From: an uncultured Clostridia bacterium
GTDB lineage: Bacteria; Bacillota; Clostridia; TANB77; CAG-508
Assembly (NCBI GenBank): GCA_947626205.1
Contig: CANQRO010000039.1
Location: 1-13,008, forward strand
Reading direction: 5' to 3'
Length of the DNA: 13,008 bases
Of this stretch, positions 1 through 7,947 are shown one piece after another. Every line of letters starts with the position of its first letter. The first letter of the stretch is position 1. Made by a program: the position numbers and the translations under genes. Below the pieces are notes generated by a model. That model was not told where the DNA came from. It saw only the letters and a program-made list of their open reading frames with translations, and made no database searches.

Positions 1-165
1 ACTTAAATATTCACAATCTAAATATCTAACCACTTCTTTTACACTTTTAAAATCACTTACTGATGTATAGGAATTTCTCTTCCATTTATTCATAAAGTAT
101 ATTACCACTATTATTATTAAAATTATTATGAGAATAACAAATATTATTTTTCTTCTTTTCTTCAT
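1..165 (-). CDS. N-terminal fragment of a small membrane-anchored protein (runs off left edge)
   Basis: Only the first 55 codons are present; the frame is open to base 1. It begins at ATG (163-165) with an AAGGTG ribosome site just upstream. The product starts with a basic MKKRRK stretch followed by a strongly hydrophobic segment (about residues 7-24), then FMNKWKR and a soluble stretch (SVSDFKSVKEVVRYLDCEY). This is the layout of a protein with a short cytoplasmic end, one membrane anchor and an extracytoplasmic domain. It lies 23 bases after the 3D-domain gene on the same strand, so it is probably the next gene of the same operon and a further accessory part of the secretion system. I do not recognise the family from the fragment. 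Confidence 0.75.
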   Translation of the reverse strand, partial: MKKRRKIIFVILIIILIIIVVIYFMNKWKRNSYTSVSDFKSVKEVVRYLDCEYLS

Positions 166-188
166 TATATTTCACCTTAAATTTAAAA

Positions 189-1640
189 CTAACTTCCATG
201 TTGATGTGCATCATAACTTGTTGGAAGTACTTTCCCTTTTATTTTTACATGACCATAACTATTTGTCCTGTTTCTCCATGCAGAATCACTTTCGCCATCT
301 CTTCTTGGAATAAATACATCAATTCTATTTTTCTTATTAAAATCAAATGAGCCACCTCTATCCTCAACAGTAAATGTCCCTATTCCTTCTAAATATATTT
401 TTGTCCCAAAAGTTCTTCCACTAGTGCCAACATCCCATTTATTATTTCCCAAACTTACTATATTAGACCAATAATTACTTGCTACATTTCCATAAACCAA
501 AATATTATTATTATCTGCTCCTTTAGCTCCACCTTCCATAGAATCATTAGTTCCACAATAAAATGATAAATCAAACTCTATTTCCTCTCCTTGTAAGCTT
601 GCATAATCATATTGGGTAAGCCCTCCTATATCCCATTCGTAATTTGAATTTCCTGAGCCAGTCGAAGAATAAATATATTCTGAATAATCATCAACACTAA
701 TTATCTTTCCTTTTATAGTTTGTTTATTATAACCTTCTACTCTTTTTTTATAATCATCTGATGATTCATTTGCTTTCTGAGGTATAAATATAGCAATATC
801 AGTATCACTATTTAAGCCTTCTAAATCTTTATCAGCTACAGTATATACACCATGTCCCTCTAACAATACCTTTTTACCAATATCAATATTATTACTTGCT
901 ATCATTCCAAATGTCAATGCAGAGCCATCAGTCGCCATTCTTGTTGAAGAGTTTTCATCTGTTGGTAAGTTAGTATAAAAAGTAACAGTAAAATTTTTTT
1001 CTTCTCCTGGAACATCCATTTTGACATTTTCAAGACCACCTTGGTCCCATGTCCCATTGCCTTTGGTTGTACTACTTTGACCAGAACTTTCACCAGAAGT
1101 AGATTCTTTAATTTCATTTGTTCCAAGTATATAATTAAAACCTTTTTTTACTTTAGTAGTATATTCCTTACTATTATTAAATTCATCATAAATATTATTA
1201 ATATCATTTAACGAGAATTTTATTAAACTAGCATTCTTTTTATAAAAATCCTTTTGCTCATCATTTAACGTACTATTATTAGTGGTATTATTACTTGAAG
1301 AATTTACATAGCTGTTTACTCCACCTGTTACTGTTGTTGCCGTTTTATCAGTTTCATCTGCAACTGCAACAATAACCAATATTATAAACACTATTAACGC
1401 AATAAGTGCTATTTTTATAGGTGTTGGTAATACTGCACTTACCCATCTAAATACAGCTTTAACACCAACTTTTAAAGTAGTATTTACGCTTGTTTTTGCT
1501 TTAGCTTTTATACCAGAAAGCCCAGAAGGTGCTTTAGGACTATCATTTGTTTCTCTATCAGGTAAAGAATCCATTTCTTGATTTTTCGTTTCTTCCTCTG
1601 GTACTTCATTTGGTTCATTACCACTTACTTCATTATTCAT
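189..1640 (-). CDS. Membrane-anchored protein with two tandem 3D/double-psi beta-barrel modules (putative cell-wall remodelling factor)
   Basis: A 483-residue protein. Residues 1-45 are acidic and Pro-rich and presumably cytoplasmic; a basic amphipathic stretch leads to one membrane segment (about 73-95); a Ser/Thr/Asn-rich stalk follows. Two repeats of one module come next, each opening with WDxGGL (198-203 and 336-341), then GEE plus a beta-strand ending in FY, then a 3D-type core. The second core reads KIYLEGIGTFTVEDRGG followed by RIDVFIP, keeping Asp427 and Asp441, as expected for 3D-domain (MltA/RlpA-like double-psi barrel) proteins. The first core keeps Asp270 but has Ala283 where the last Asp should be, so it may be inactive. 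By family, such domains belong to lytic transglycosylases or wall-binding proteins; in a T4SS operon the natural role is local opening of peptidoglycan (a VirB1-like job). The GGAGGTG ribosome site supports the start. The activity is inferred. Confidence 0.8.
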   Translation of the reverse strand: MNNEVSGNEPNEVPEEETKNQEMDSLPDRETNDSPKAPSGLSGIKAKAKTSVNTTLKVGVKAVFRWVSAVLPTPIKIALIALIVFIILVIVAVADETDKTATTVTGGVNSYVNSSSNNTTNNSTLNDEQKDFYKKNASLIKFSLNDINNIYDEFNNSKEYTTKVKKGFNYILGTNEIKESTSGESSGQSSTTKGNGTWDQGGLENVKMDVPGEEKNFTVTFYTNLPTDENSSTRMATDGSALTFGMIASNNIDIGKKVLLEGHGVYTVADKDLEGLNSDTDIAIFIPQKANESSDDYKKRVEGYNKQTIKGKIISVDDYSEYIYSSTGSGNSNYEWDIGGLTQYDYASLQGEEIEFDLSFYCGTNDSMEGGAKGADNNNILVYGNVASNYWSNIVSLGNNKWDVGTSGRTFGTKIYLEGIGTFTVEDRGGSFDFNKKNRIDVFIPRRDGESDSAWRNRTNSYGHVKIKGKVLPTSYDAHQHGS

Positions 1641-1658
1641 CCAAAAACACCTCCAAAT

Positions 1659-2579
1659 CTAAAATCTAATTACTATATTTTGTGTATTATTTCCAATTTT
1701 TACATCATGAAATATCATGCCTGAAATATCTTTTTGATACTGCATATTTATAGGGAAATTCATATTTTTTACTATATATGAATCCTTTGTTAAAGGAGTT
1801 TTCTTAGAAGATAAAGCCGCCGATGTTTGTTTTATTTCTTCGCTACTTCCAATTATAAGTCCAATATTTGCAATGGTATTAAAATTAAATTCTACTTGTT
1901 CATCATTATTATTAGTAATCTTAACAGAATAAGTTATACTATCTTCTCTTCTATATTTTTCAGTTATTTCAAACTTTATTCCGTTAGAAGTTCTTACATA
2001 TATATGTTCCTTAACTGTAGGTATTGTATCTTGTGAAAAATCAATTGTATATTCATAAGGAAATGTTTCTATCAAATTTATATAACCAATATAAAATTTT
2101 AATTTATATTTTATTCTATAAATTATAACATCATCCTCTTGTTCACATTTTTCCATAGACAACATTTCAATTGCATCCGTATTTGAGCCTATTAAATGCT
2201 TATTAGTTAAATATTCATATAGACTATCCTTATTAAATCCTTGTGAATCTAAATATTTTTTATTGATTTTATCATATAATTTATCATAATTTTCTGCTCT
2301 TAATAATTCTGTAACTTCATCAAAATAATTATTAGAAACCTTCTCATTACTGCTATCTTGTATATTTGTTGAATATTTATTAATTTCAGATATATTTGTT
2401 TCTTTTTCCGTATATGTCACATTGCCATTATCATCAACCGTAGTATTACCATTTACAATAGTCACAGAATTATTTTTCCAAATTAAATTAATAAATATAA
2501 TAGTACCTACCAAAATTACTAATACAATAACTATAATAACAAAGATGATTGCCTTAGGATTTTTTAATATTTGTTTCAT
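1659..2579 (-). CDS. Single-pass extracytoplasmic protein, VirB8-like layout with a second beta-rich domain
   Basis: A 306-residue protein: short basic N-terminus (MKQILKNPK), one long membrane segment (about 10-34), a linker rich in Asn/Thr, then two soluble parts. Residues about 83-195 (FDEVTELLRAENYDKLYDKI onward) begin with helices and end in paired strands (IIYRIKYKLKFYIGY), which resembles the NTF2-like fold of VirB8/TcpC-type T4SS proteins. Residues about 196-306 are beta-rich (IKFEITEKY, ITYSVKITNNNDEQVEFNF) and resemble an immunoglobulin-like DUF4352-type domain. The call rests on topology and position between the VirB6-like and wall-enzyme genes, not on a recognised motif. GGAGTG precedes the ATG. 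It lies 14 bases after the preceding gene and 18 before the next. It is probably an assembly scaffold between membrane channel and wall. Confidence 0.75.
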   Translation of the reverse strand: MKQILKNPKAIIFVIIVIVLVILVGTIIFINLIWKNNSVTIVNGNTTVDDNGNVTYTEKETNISEINKYSTNIQDSSNEKVSNNYFDEVTELLRAENYDKLYDKINKKYLDSQGFNKDSLYEYLTNKHLIGSNTDAIEMLSMEKCEQEDDVIIYRIKYKLKFYIGYINLIETFPYEYTIDFSQDTIPTVKEHIYVRTSNGIKFEITEKYRREDSITYSVKITNNNDEQVEFNFNTIANIGLIIGSSEEIKQTSAALSSKKTPLTKDSYIVKNMNFPINMQYQKDISGMIFHDVKIGNNTQNIVIRF

Positions 2580-2593
2580 TTTTTCACTCCAAA

Positions 2594-3178
2594 TTAATAT
2601 ATGTAAAAAATACTATATGAATTATTTTCTAAAAGTTTAATTCCAATATATGAAGTAGTATTTTCTCTTTCGGTATTTAACTTACATAAATACATATTTT
2701 GTCCATATTTAAAATCATCCAAAATAAATATTTTTTCTATGAGATTTTCTGTCTTTATCTGCTTTTTATTCTCTTTATAACTTATAAATTTTTCCATCAT
2801 AGTTTTAGATAAATCCATATATTTAGATTTACTTAAATATTTTCTATATGAGTTTGATAATACTTTATAATACGACTCTCTAGTATATACAGAACTCTGT
2901 TCTATATTTAAAATACCATTAGGACTTATTTCCTTATTATACGAAGAAAGAAAAGAGTATATAATGTCATTTAAAATCCAGTACTCTTCTCTTGTCTTCG
3001 TTTCAGTAGAATATACCAAAATATCATCAATATTAAAATTTTTATAATCTATATTATTATCTTCTTTTCCAATATTTGATATAATACTTGTTCCAATTGA
3101 AAGAAGTATTATACAAATTATTCCTAATGCAATTTTTTCTTTTAATGTAAATTTATTTATATCAATGATTTTTTTCAT
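2594..3178 (-). CDS. Single-pass extracytoplasmic T4SS-associated protein (possible VirB8-like)
   Basis: A 194-residue protein with a basic cytoplasmic start, one membrane segment (about 16-36) and a soluble outer domain. The outer part holds helices (REEYWILNDIIYSFLSSYN; ESYYKVLSNSYRKYLSKSKY) followed by strands near the C-terminus (QNMYLCKLNTE, YIGIKLLENNSYSIFYIY). A helix-then-sheet order after a single TM is what VirB8-type NTF2-like proteins show, but there is no diagnostic motif. It lies 12 bases after the VirB6-like C-terminal gene and 14 before the next TM-anchored protein, with AGGAGA upstream of the ATG. The two adjacent single-TM proteins may partner each other. The gene is clear; the function is an inference from context. 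Confidence 0.72.
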   Translation of the reverse strand: MKKIIDINKFTLKEKIALGIICIILLSIGTSIISNIGKEDNNIDYKNFNIDDILVYSTETKTREEYWILNDIIYSFLSSYNKEISPNGILNIEQSSVYTRESYYKVLSNSYRKYLSKSKYMDLSKTMMEKFISYKENKKQIKTENLIEKIFILDDFKYGQNMYLCKLNTERENTTSYIGIKLLENNSYSIFYIY

Positions 3179-3190
3179 ACAATTCTCCTA

Positions 3191-4276
3191 TTAGTCTATA
3201 TCACCAACGTCAAATACATCTCTTTCAAAATCTTCATATGCTTTTTTTGCAGCACCATACTTAGTAATTGCTCTTCTCCTCTTTTCAATAGCATTTTTTG
3301 CTTCTACGCTTGTAGCTGAAACATCTCTTATAAAACGTTCTTTCGTCTTTGATAAATCTTTTAATTCATTTCCCATATCTGATGCAGCTTTTGCAGTACG
3401 TGTTGCTAGTCCACCTACATAGTCACCTACACCCATGCCTGCAAGTCCACCTTGAATTATTTCTTTTCCTTCTCCAAGTGCAGCACCACCAAGGGCTCCA
3501 ATAGTTCCAAAACTTGCTGCTCCAGCTGTTTCTGTAATTCCAGATATTCCTGAGAATATTGCATCTCTACGCTTCTTCTTTAATTCATCCATTTTATCCT
3601 GATATGCATCTAATTTCTTGTAATAATCATCCATTGAATTTTTACCACTACCTGCATTAACAGCTCCGGGGCCTATCGAAGCAGACTTATTCATACCTGC
3701 AGCAATTCCACGATATCTCTCATATCCTCTCATATCTCCAGCCTTTTTTGCTTCCATTGCTTTCTTTTGATAATCTTCTGCAGTAAGTGCTGGTGCTTCT
3801 GTTTCACTACCACCAACAGGTGCACCTCCTCCGGATGTTGTAACAGGCTTTTTCATATCTCTTGCAAATCTACCTTTTTCTCTTGTCATAGCTTTATTTG
3901 CAGAAATTGTACCAGCAATACCTCCACCAATTTTTTTGAAGTTATCACCTACTCTGCCAGCCAATTTTGCAGCCATCATAGTTGTTGCAAGTGATTTCAT
4001 TCCCCCACGCATTGATGGATCAGTAACACCTGATTGAATTTTAAATATCTTTTTTACCAATTCTTCTATTTTTGAAATAGAAGCAAGTGCAATAACTGCA
4101 ACAAGTCCAGTAGATGCAACAATATCTTCTGTCTCTGCGGCATTAGCTCCCGCTGGAGACATAACAGAAATAATAAGTATTATTATAATAGCAAATATAA
4201 AAGCTTGTATTGTTTGTATAAAAACTAACGAACAAAATTCTCTAATCCAAGTTGTAAAAATATTCATTCCTTTCAT
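3191..4276 (-). CDS. VirB6/TrbL-like membrane protein, C-terminal half encoded as its own gene
   Basis: A 361-residue protein. Residues 5-25 (FTTWIREFCSLVFIQTIQAF) followed by hydrophobic segments at about 18-40 and 52-68 look like the last membrane part of Gram-positive VirB6/TrbL-like proteins, in which a W-[IL]-x-E...Q segment follows an 'iAP' helix. Next comes ISKIEELVKKIFKIQSG, then a long Gly/Ala-rich, basic, partly coiled tail (about 83-361) with Lys/Arg-rich helices and a Gly-rich hydrophobic stretch (243-287). The preceding gene ends in the matching 'AIMAPAIVVIDF' helix, so the pair together resemble one VirB6. A very strong AGGAGGG ribosome site 9 bases before the ATG supports separate translation. 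Codons are visibly more GC-rich than in the neighbours because of the Ala/Gly content. The likely role is part of the inner-membrane channel, with the tail in the cytoplasm. Confidence 0.78.
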   Translation of the reverse strand: MKGMNIFTTWIREFCSLVFIQTIQAFIFAIIIILIISVMSPAGANAAETEDIVASTGLVAVIALASISKIEELVKKIFKIQSGVTDPSMRGGMKSLATTMMAAKLAGRVGDNFKKIGGGIAGTISANKAMTREKGRFARDMKKPVTTSGGGAPVGGSETEAPALTAEDYQKKAMEAKKAGDMRGYERYRGIAAGMNKSASIGPGAVNAGSGKNSMDDYYKKLDAYQDKMDELKKKRRDAIFSGISGITETAGAASFGTIGALGGAALGEGKEIIQGGLAGMGVGDYVGGLATRTAKAASDMGNELKDLSKTKERFIRDVSATSVEAKNAIEKRRRAITKYGAAKKAYEDFERDVFDVGDID

Positions 4277-4285
4277 TTCTATTAT

Positions 4286-4292
4286 CCCTCCT
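4286..4292 (-). promoter_or_regulatory. Strong ribosome binding site between the two VirB6-like halves
   Basis: AGGAGGG lies 9 bases upstream of the ATG at 4274-4276 and just after the TAA of the preceding gene (4296-4298). It matters because it argues that the VirB6-like protein is truly made as two polypeptides and not broken by a sequencing error. Confidence 0.75.
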
Positions 4293-4295
4293 TTT

Positions 4296-5867
4296 TTAAG
4301 ATACTGCTTTACTTAAGAAATCTATTACTACAATTGCCGGTGCCATTATAGCAAGTACTACAATATAGAAAAATCTTCTTATATATGCAAAGAAATACAT
4401 TATAGATTGAAATACAAATATTGCATAAAGTAGTGCTCCTTGTATAGTTAACTTAGTTGCTTTCCATCCTGTTGATTTTCCTTTATCATCAGTTTCAAAT
4501 GTATATGCAGTTGTTTTAAAGTATTCAGCTAAACTACTTAAAATATCTGGAGATGTCGAATCTATCTGACCAACACCAGTAGTTTTTGAATATACATCTA
4601 CCATTGCATTAACATATTTTTTAAAGTTTTCTTGTGTAATTTTATCATGGTCATTACCAAGAAAATCACGAATATGAAACAAATATGCTAATTGAAGTCC
4701 TAATATCTCCTTTTTGTCTGTCATTTCTCCATTATAATATCTAATAAACTCATACATACGAACATCTGCTGACCAATTAGAATTAATATCAAATATTCCG
4801 GAGTTACCAGTAAAAAATCCATTATCTTCTAAATCATCTAATGTATAATCAAATTCCTCTAAGAAATCTTTTAAATATGTATTTCCTTCTGTACTCGTCC
4901 AAGACATTCTCCAAATTCTTTCAGGTTCAGCTATCATTGTTACATCTGTATATAAAGCCTCAATAGATTGTTTACCATTACCAGTATTAAATTCAAAAAA
5001 TCCATTTCTAAAGTCATGTGTCTCATTTCCCATAGCATCAAAAATAATACTTTCTTGATATCTTTTTGATTGAATTAATTTAGCAGCTATATCAATATGT
5101 GATAATATATATTCTCTTTCATCTTTAGTTTCATTTTCTTTACCAATTTCCTGACAAGCATCTAAAAATCTATTAACTGTTTCTTCTTCATCTATCCCAA
5201 CATAATTTTCTAAATTTTCTATATTTTCAAGTAAATTAGTTTTATCTAAAGTATCTGTTACAAGACTACTTGCAACTTCAACCATTTTTTCGTTTACAAA
5301 AAATACAAAAGCCATTAAGTTATGTATTAAAAATAACATTACGATAGAAAATAACCATTTTGTAAGTGCCTCTTTGTATTTAGCTTTTTCACTTGCTAAG
5401 CTACTTATTGCCATTCTAATTGCAGCTATTGCCACAATTATTCCAAGAAAAGCAACAGCTATAGATAATATAGTAAAATATGTATTTCTAACTATAGTAC
5501 CTAATATATCATTATTCTGTGAAAATAATGAATTATCATGTGGATTAAAGAAGTTTACATCTAATAGCGGAACAGAATTAAATAATATTCTATCAGCCCA
5601 TGGAAAATCATTTGTGCCTGTTAAACTTCGAAAAGCACCTCCTACAATATTTTCAACAAGTCCAGCAACCGAATAAACAAATATAGCAAGCATATCTAAA
5701 ACATTACTATCCTTAGCCGCATCATCAACATTTTCATTTCCAGTAAAACTATATCTAGAAAAATAACCTTCATTGATTGCAGCTTGTATATTACTTGAAA
5801 ATATTGGAAATACAAGTAATATTAAAAATATTATTGCTATTAATTTATATTTAAAATTATGTTTCAT
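4296..5867 (-). CDS. VirB6/TrbL-like polytopic membrane protein, N-terminal part
   Basis: A 523-residue protein. It begins with a signal peptide or signal anchor (about 8-29, ending SSNIQAA). Membrane segments follow at about 55-76, 128-152 and 168-192. A large hydrophilic region (about 195-470, acidic, with ENIENLENYVGIDEEE near its start) then leads to two C-terminal membrane segments (about 474-495 and 497-516) reading YFFAYIRRFFYIVVLAIMAP. The arginine-flanked helix followed by 'APAIVVIDF' is typical of VirB6/TrbL-type channel proteins of Gram-positive T4SS. The family normally continues into a W-[IL]-x-E segment, which here starts the next gene 19 bases on. AGGTGG upstream of the ATG supports the start. 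It sits directly after the VirB4 ATPase, the usual place for this component. The function is assigned by architecture and position. Confidence 0.78.
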   Translation of the reverse strand: MKHNFKYKLIAIIFLILLVFPIFSSNIQAAINEGYFSRYSFTGNENVDDAAKDSNVLDMLAIFVYSVAGLVENIVGGAFRSLTGTNDFPWADRILFNSVPLLDVNFFNPHDNSLFSQNNDILGTIVRNTYFTILSIAVAFLGIIVAIAAIRMAISSLASEKAKYKEALTKWLFSIVMLFLIHNLMAFVFFVNEKMVEVASSLVTDTLDKTNLLENIENLENYVGIDEEETVNRFLDACQEIGKENETKDEREYILSHIDIAAKLIQSKRYQESIIFDAMGNETHDFRNGFFEFNTGNGKQSIEALYTDVTMIAEPERIWRMSWTSTEGNTYLKDFLEEFDYTLDDLEDNGFFTGNSGIFDINSNWSADVRMYEFIRYYNGEMTDKKEILGLQLAYLFHIRDFLGNDHDKITQENFKKYVNAMVDVYSKTTGVGQIDSTSPDILSSLAEYFKTTAYTFETDDKGKSTGWKATKLTIQGALLYAIFVFQSIMYFFAYIRRFFYIVVLAIMAPAIVVIDFLSKAVS

Positions 5868-5901
5868 TTAATCCACCTTTTTTCTTAGTTTATAAATTAA
5901 T

Positions 5902-7926
5902 TTATTCTGATTTTCCTATCCTTTTATTACGCATCTCAATCATTTTAGATAGGTTTGTTTCTACAAATTCAAATTCCCTTTGAGTAGGCCTAATTGCGAT
6001 AACCGCTGATGAATATCCTATTTTTATTAAACCTTCACCACGCGTACATGTGATTAAGAAATTAGCCTCTCCATCACTTAATTTAAATACTTCTTGTAAA
6101 TATTCTATTTCAGATTTATCTTGTGCTAAGAATAGTTTTGTTTCAGCAGATGTTAAAACTGCTTGAACTGATTTATTCTCATAAAAATCTTGGAATTTCT
6201 GTGATACAACTGTAAGTGAAACATTTCTTTTTCTTGCACGTCTTGCCATTGTATTTAAGAAGTCAACTGCCTCAGGATATGCAAGTAGCATCCATGCTTC
6301 ATCAACTAGTACTCTTTTATTTCTTGCTCTTGATTTATCCTCACTATTCTTTTTAACATATTTTTCCCAAATCCAAGAAAGTAATATTTGCTGAGCTAGT
6401 GGTCTTGCAAATCTTTCTTCTAGTTGAGATATATTTATATTAATAAATAATGAACCATCTTGTAATTCAAATGTAGACTGACCATCAAAATATGCCATTT
6501 GTCCGTCATATTTTCTTACATATTGTTTCATTACTTTTACTAAATAATCATAATGGAATTTATATGTTTCATTATCATTTTTCTTTGCTTTTTCAACAAG
6601 TCTATCATACCATGAACCTATTGTAGGCATAGCTTTCTTCTTTTTAGTAACAGAAAAATCTCTTGATTGTTCTTCATTTTCAAAATTTCCAAAAGAATCT
6701 TCATATAATGAATTAGGGTCACTTGTTATACCAGCAGCAGCATATTCTTCTGCAGCTATTTCAGCAATTATTTGTTTTGTAAGCTCATTTACTTCCTCTG
6801 ACTTAGTAGCACCTCTAGCCATTGTAAGTAAAGCCTGAGTTACGTCTTCAACCTTGTTCTCTACATTTAACACATATATATCTCTTCCTGTAATTTCATC
6901 TTTTTCAATTTCTGTTTCTATGTCAAATATATTAATTATTGTATTAGAATTTGGCGATATATTAACATTTATACCTCTTAAAGCTTCTGCAACAACAACA
7001 TATTCACCCTCGGCATCAAGTACAAGATTTTCTACTCCCATAAGAATTGCAGAACGTGCCATTATTGTTTTGATTGTAACAGATTTACCAGCACCAGACT
7101 TACCAAATATTATCATGTTATAATTAGTCATAGATATATTAAAATTATCAAATATTACTGGAAGTCCTGTTTGCTTGTTAATACCTATTGGTACTCCTGT
7201 ATTATGTCCAGCATCTGCATTAACAAATGGAAATACAGTAGCCATTGAGCCTCTATCAAATGTATGTTTTCTTGAGATTTTATTGGAATTAAGAGGTAAA
7301 TTTGACTTAAATCCCTCTTCTTGTAACGCCCATGCTGTCTTTAATCCAAGTAAGTTCTTAGAAGCCTCCATTGCAAGTAACTCTGACATTTTATCAAGTT
7401 CGCTTTTGTTATATGCAAATAATGTACAAATAATTGTAGCATCAAATAACTTGTTATATCCAGCAGCTATTTGGTCTCTTAAATTTTCTGCCTCTGCCTG
7501 TTTTGTGGCAAGTACAGACTCTCTATTAATATCGCCTCTATCATGTGCAACATATCTTTCTGATTGTAATTCAACTATCTGTTTATTTAATTCATTTTGC
7601 GATTTTGTTTCAGATATCGGAGTTATATATACTGATGTATTTACATCTCCAAATTCATATATACCAGACAAAAAATATGGAAATGTAGCCTGTCTTGGTA
7701 TTGTTGTTAAATAAAAAGTTCTTGCAAATCTTGAAACTTTTGAGAAAATTTCCAAATAATCATAATGAGTTGCATCTATACCAGATGGAGCTAACAAATC
7801 TTTTAATGTAGATTTGTTAATTTGTAAAGAACTTTCCAATAACTCATCAGATTTTACAAGTTCTTCTTGTGATTCTATATTCTCTTTTGCTCCTTTTTTA
7901 TTTTTCTTTTCTTTTCCCTTACCCAT
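5902..7926 (-). CDS. virB4: VirB4/TraC-type T4SS ATPase
   Basis: A 674-residue ATPase that powers assembly and substrate transfer by the secretion channel at the cytoplasmic face of the membrane. After a charged Lys/Glu-rich N-terminus (1-45), residues about 57-115 (YLEIFSKVSRFARTFYLTTI, then a hydrophobic stretch ending SVYITPI) match the middle part of VirB4 proteins. Coiled-coil segments follow at about 108-155. The Walker A motif GKSGAGKS is at 275-282, LVLDAEGEY at 301-309, and Walker B VLVDEAW at 539-545 (Asp542, Glu543). A basic patch MARRARKRN (560-568) and VVSQKFQDF (573-581) follow, as in VirB4/TraC RecA-like domains. The usual VirB4 N-terminal region is missing here and appears to be supplied by the gene just upstream, 21 bases away. 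AAGGAG lies 10 bases before the ATG. All ATPase motifs are intact. Confidence 0.93.
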   Translation of the reverse strand: MGKGKEKKNKKGAKENIESQEELVKSDELLESSLQINKSTLKDLLAPSGIDATHYDYLEIFSKVSRFARTFYLTTIPRQATFPYFLSGIYEFGDVNTSVYITPISETKSQNELNKQIVELQSERYVAHDRGDINRESVLATKQAEAENLRDQIAAGYNKLFDATIICTLFAYNKSELDKMSELLAMEASKNLLGLKTAWALQEEGFKSNLPLNSNKISRKHTFDRGSMATVFPFVNADAGHNTGVPIGINKQTGLPVIFDNFNISMTNYNMIIFGKSGAGKSVTIKTIMARSAILMGVENLVLDAEGEYVVVAEALRGINVNISPNSNTIINIFDIETEIEKDEITGRDIYVLNVENKVEDVTQALLTMARGATKSEEVNELTKQIIAEIAAEEYAAAGITSDPNSLYEDSFGNFENEEQSRDFSVTKKKKAMPTIGSWYDRLVEKAKKNDNETYKFHYDYLVKVMKQYVRKYDGQMAYFDGQSTFELQDGSLFININISQLEERFARPLAQQILLSWIWEKYVKKNSEDKSRARNKRVLVDEAWMLLAYPEAVDFLNTMARRARKRNVSLTVVSQKFQDFYENKSVQAVLTSAETKLFLAQDKSEIEYLQEVFKLSDGEANFLITCTRGEGLIKIGYSSAVIAIRPTQREFEFVETNLSKMIEMRNKRIGKSE

Positions 7927-7947
7927 CTATATCAATCTCCTTATATA

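Noticed and set aside
128..313. Plus-strand frame of 61 codons near the left edge
   Set aside because: It overlaps the starts and ends of two credible minus-strand genes; its hydrophobic product reflects AT-rich antisense sequence.
4290..4298. A-rich run at the VirB6 split as a classic -1 slippery site (AAAAAAG)
   Set aside because: The upstream frame already stops at the TAA that begins the run, and the required shift is +1, so the dnaX-type mechanism does not apply.
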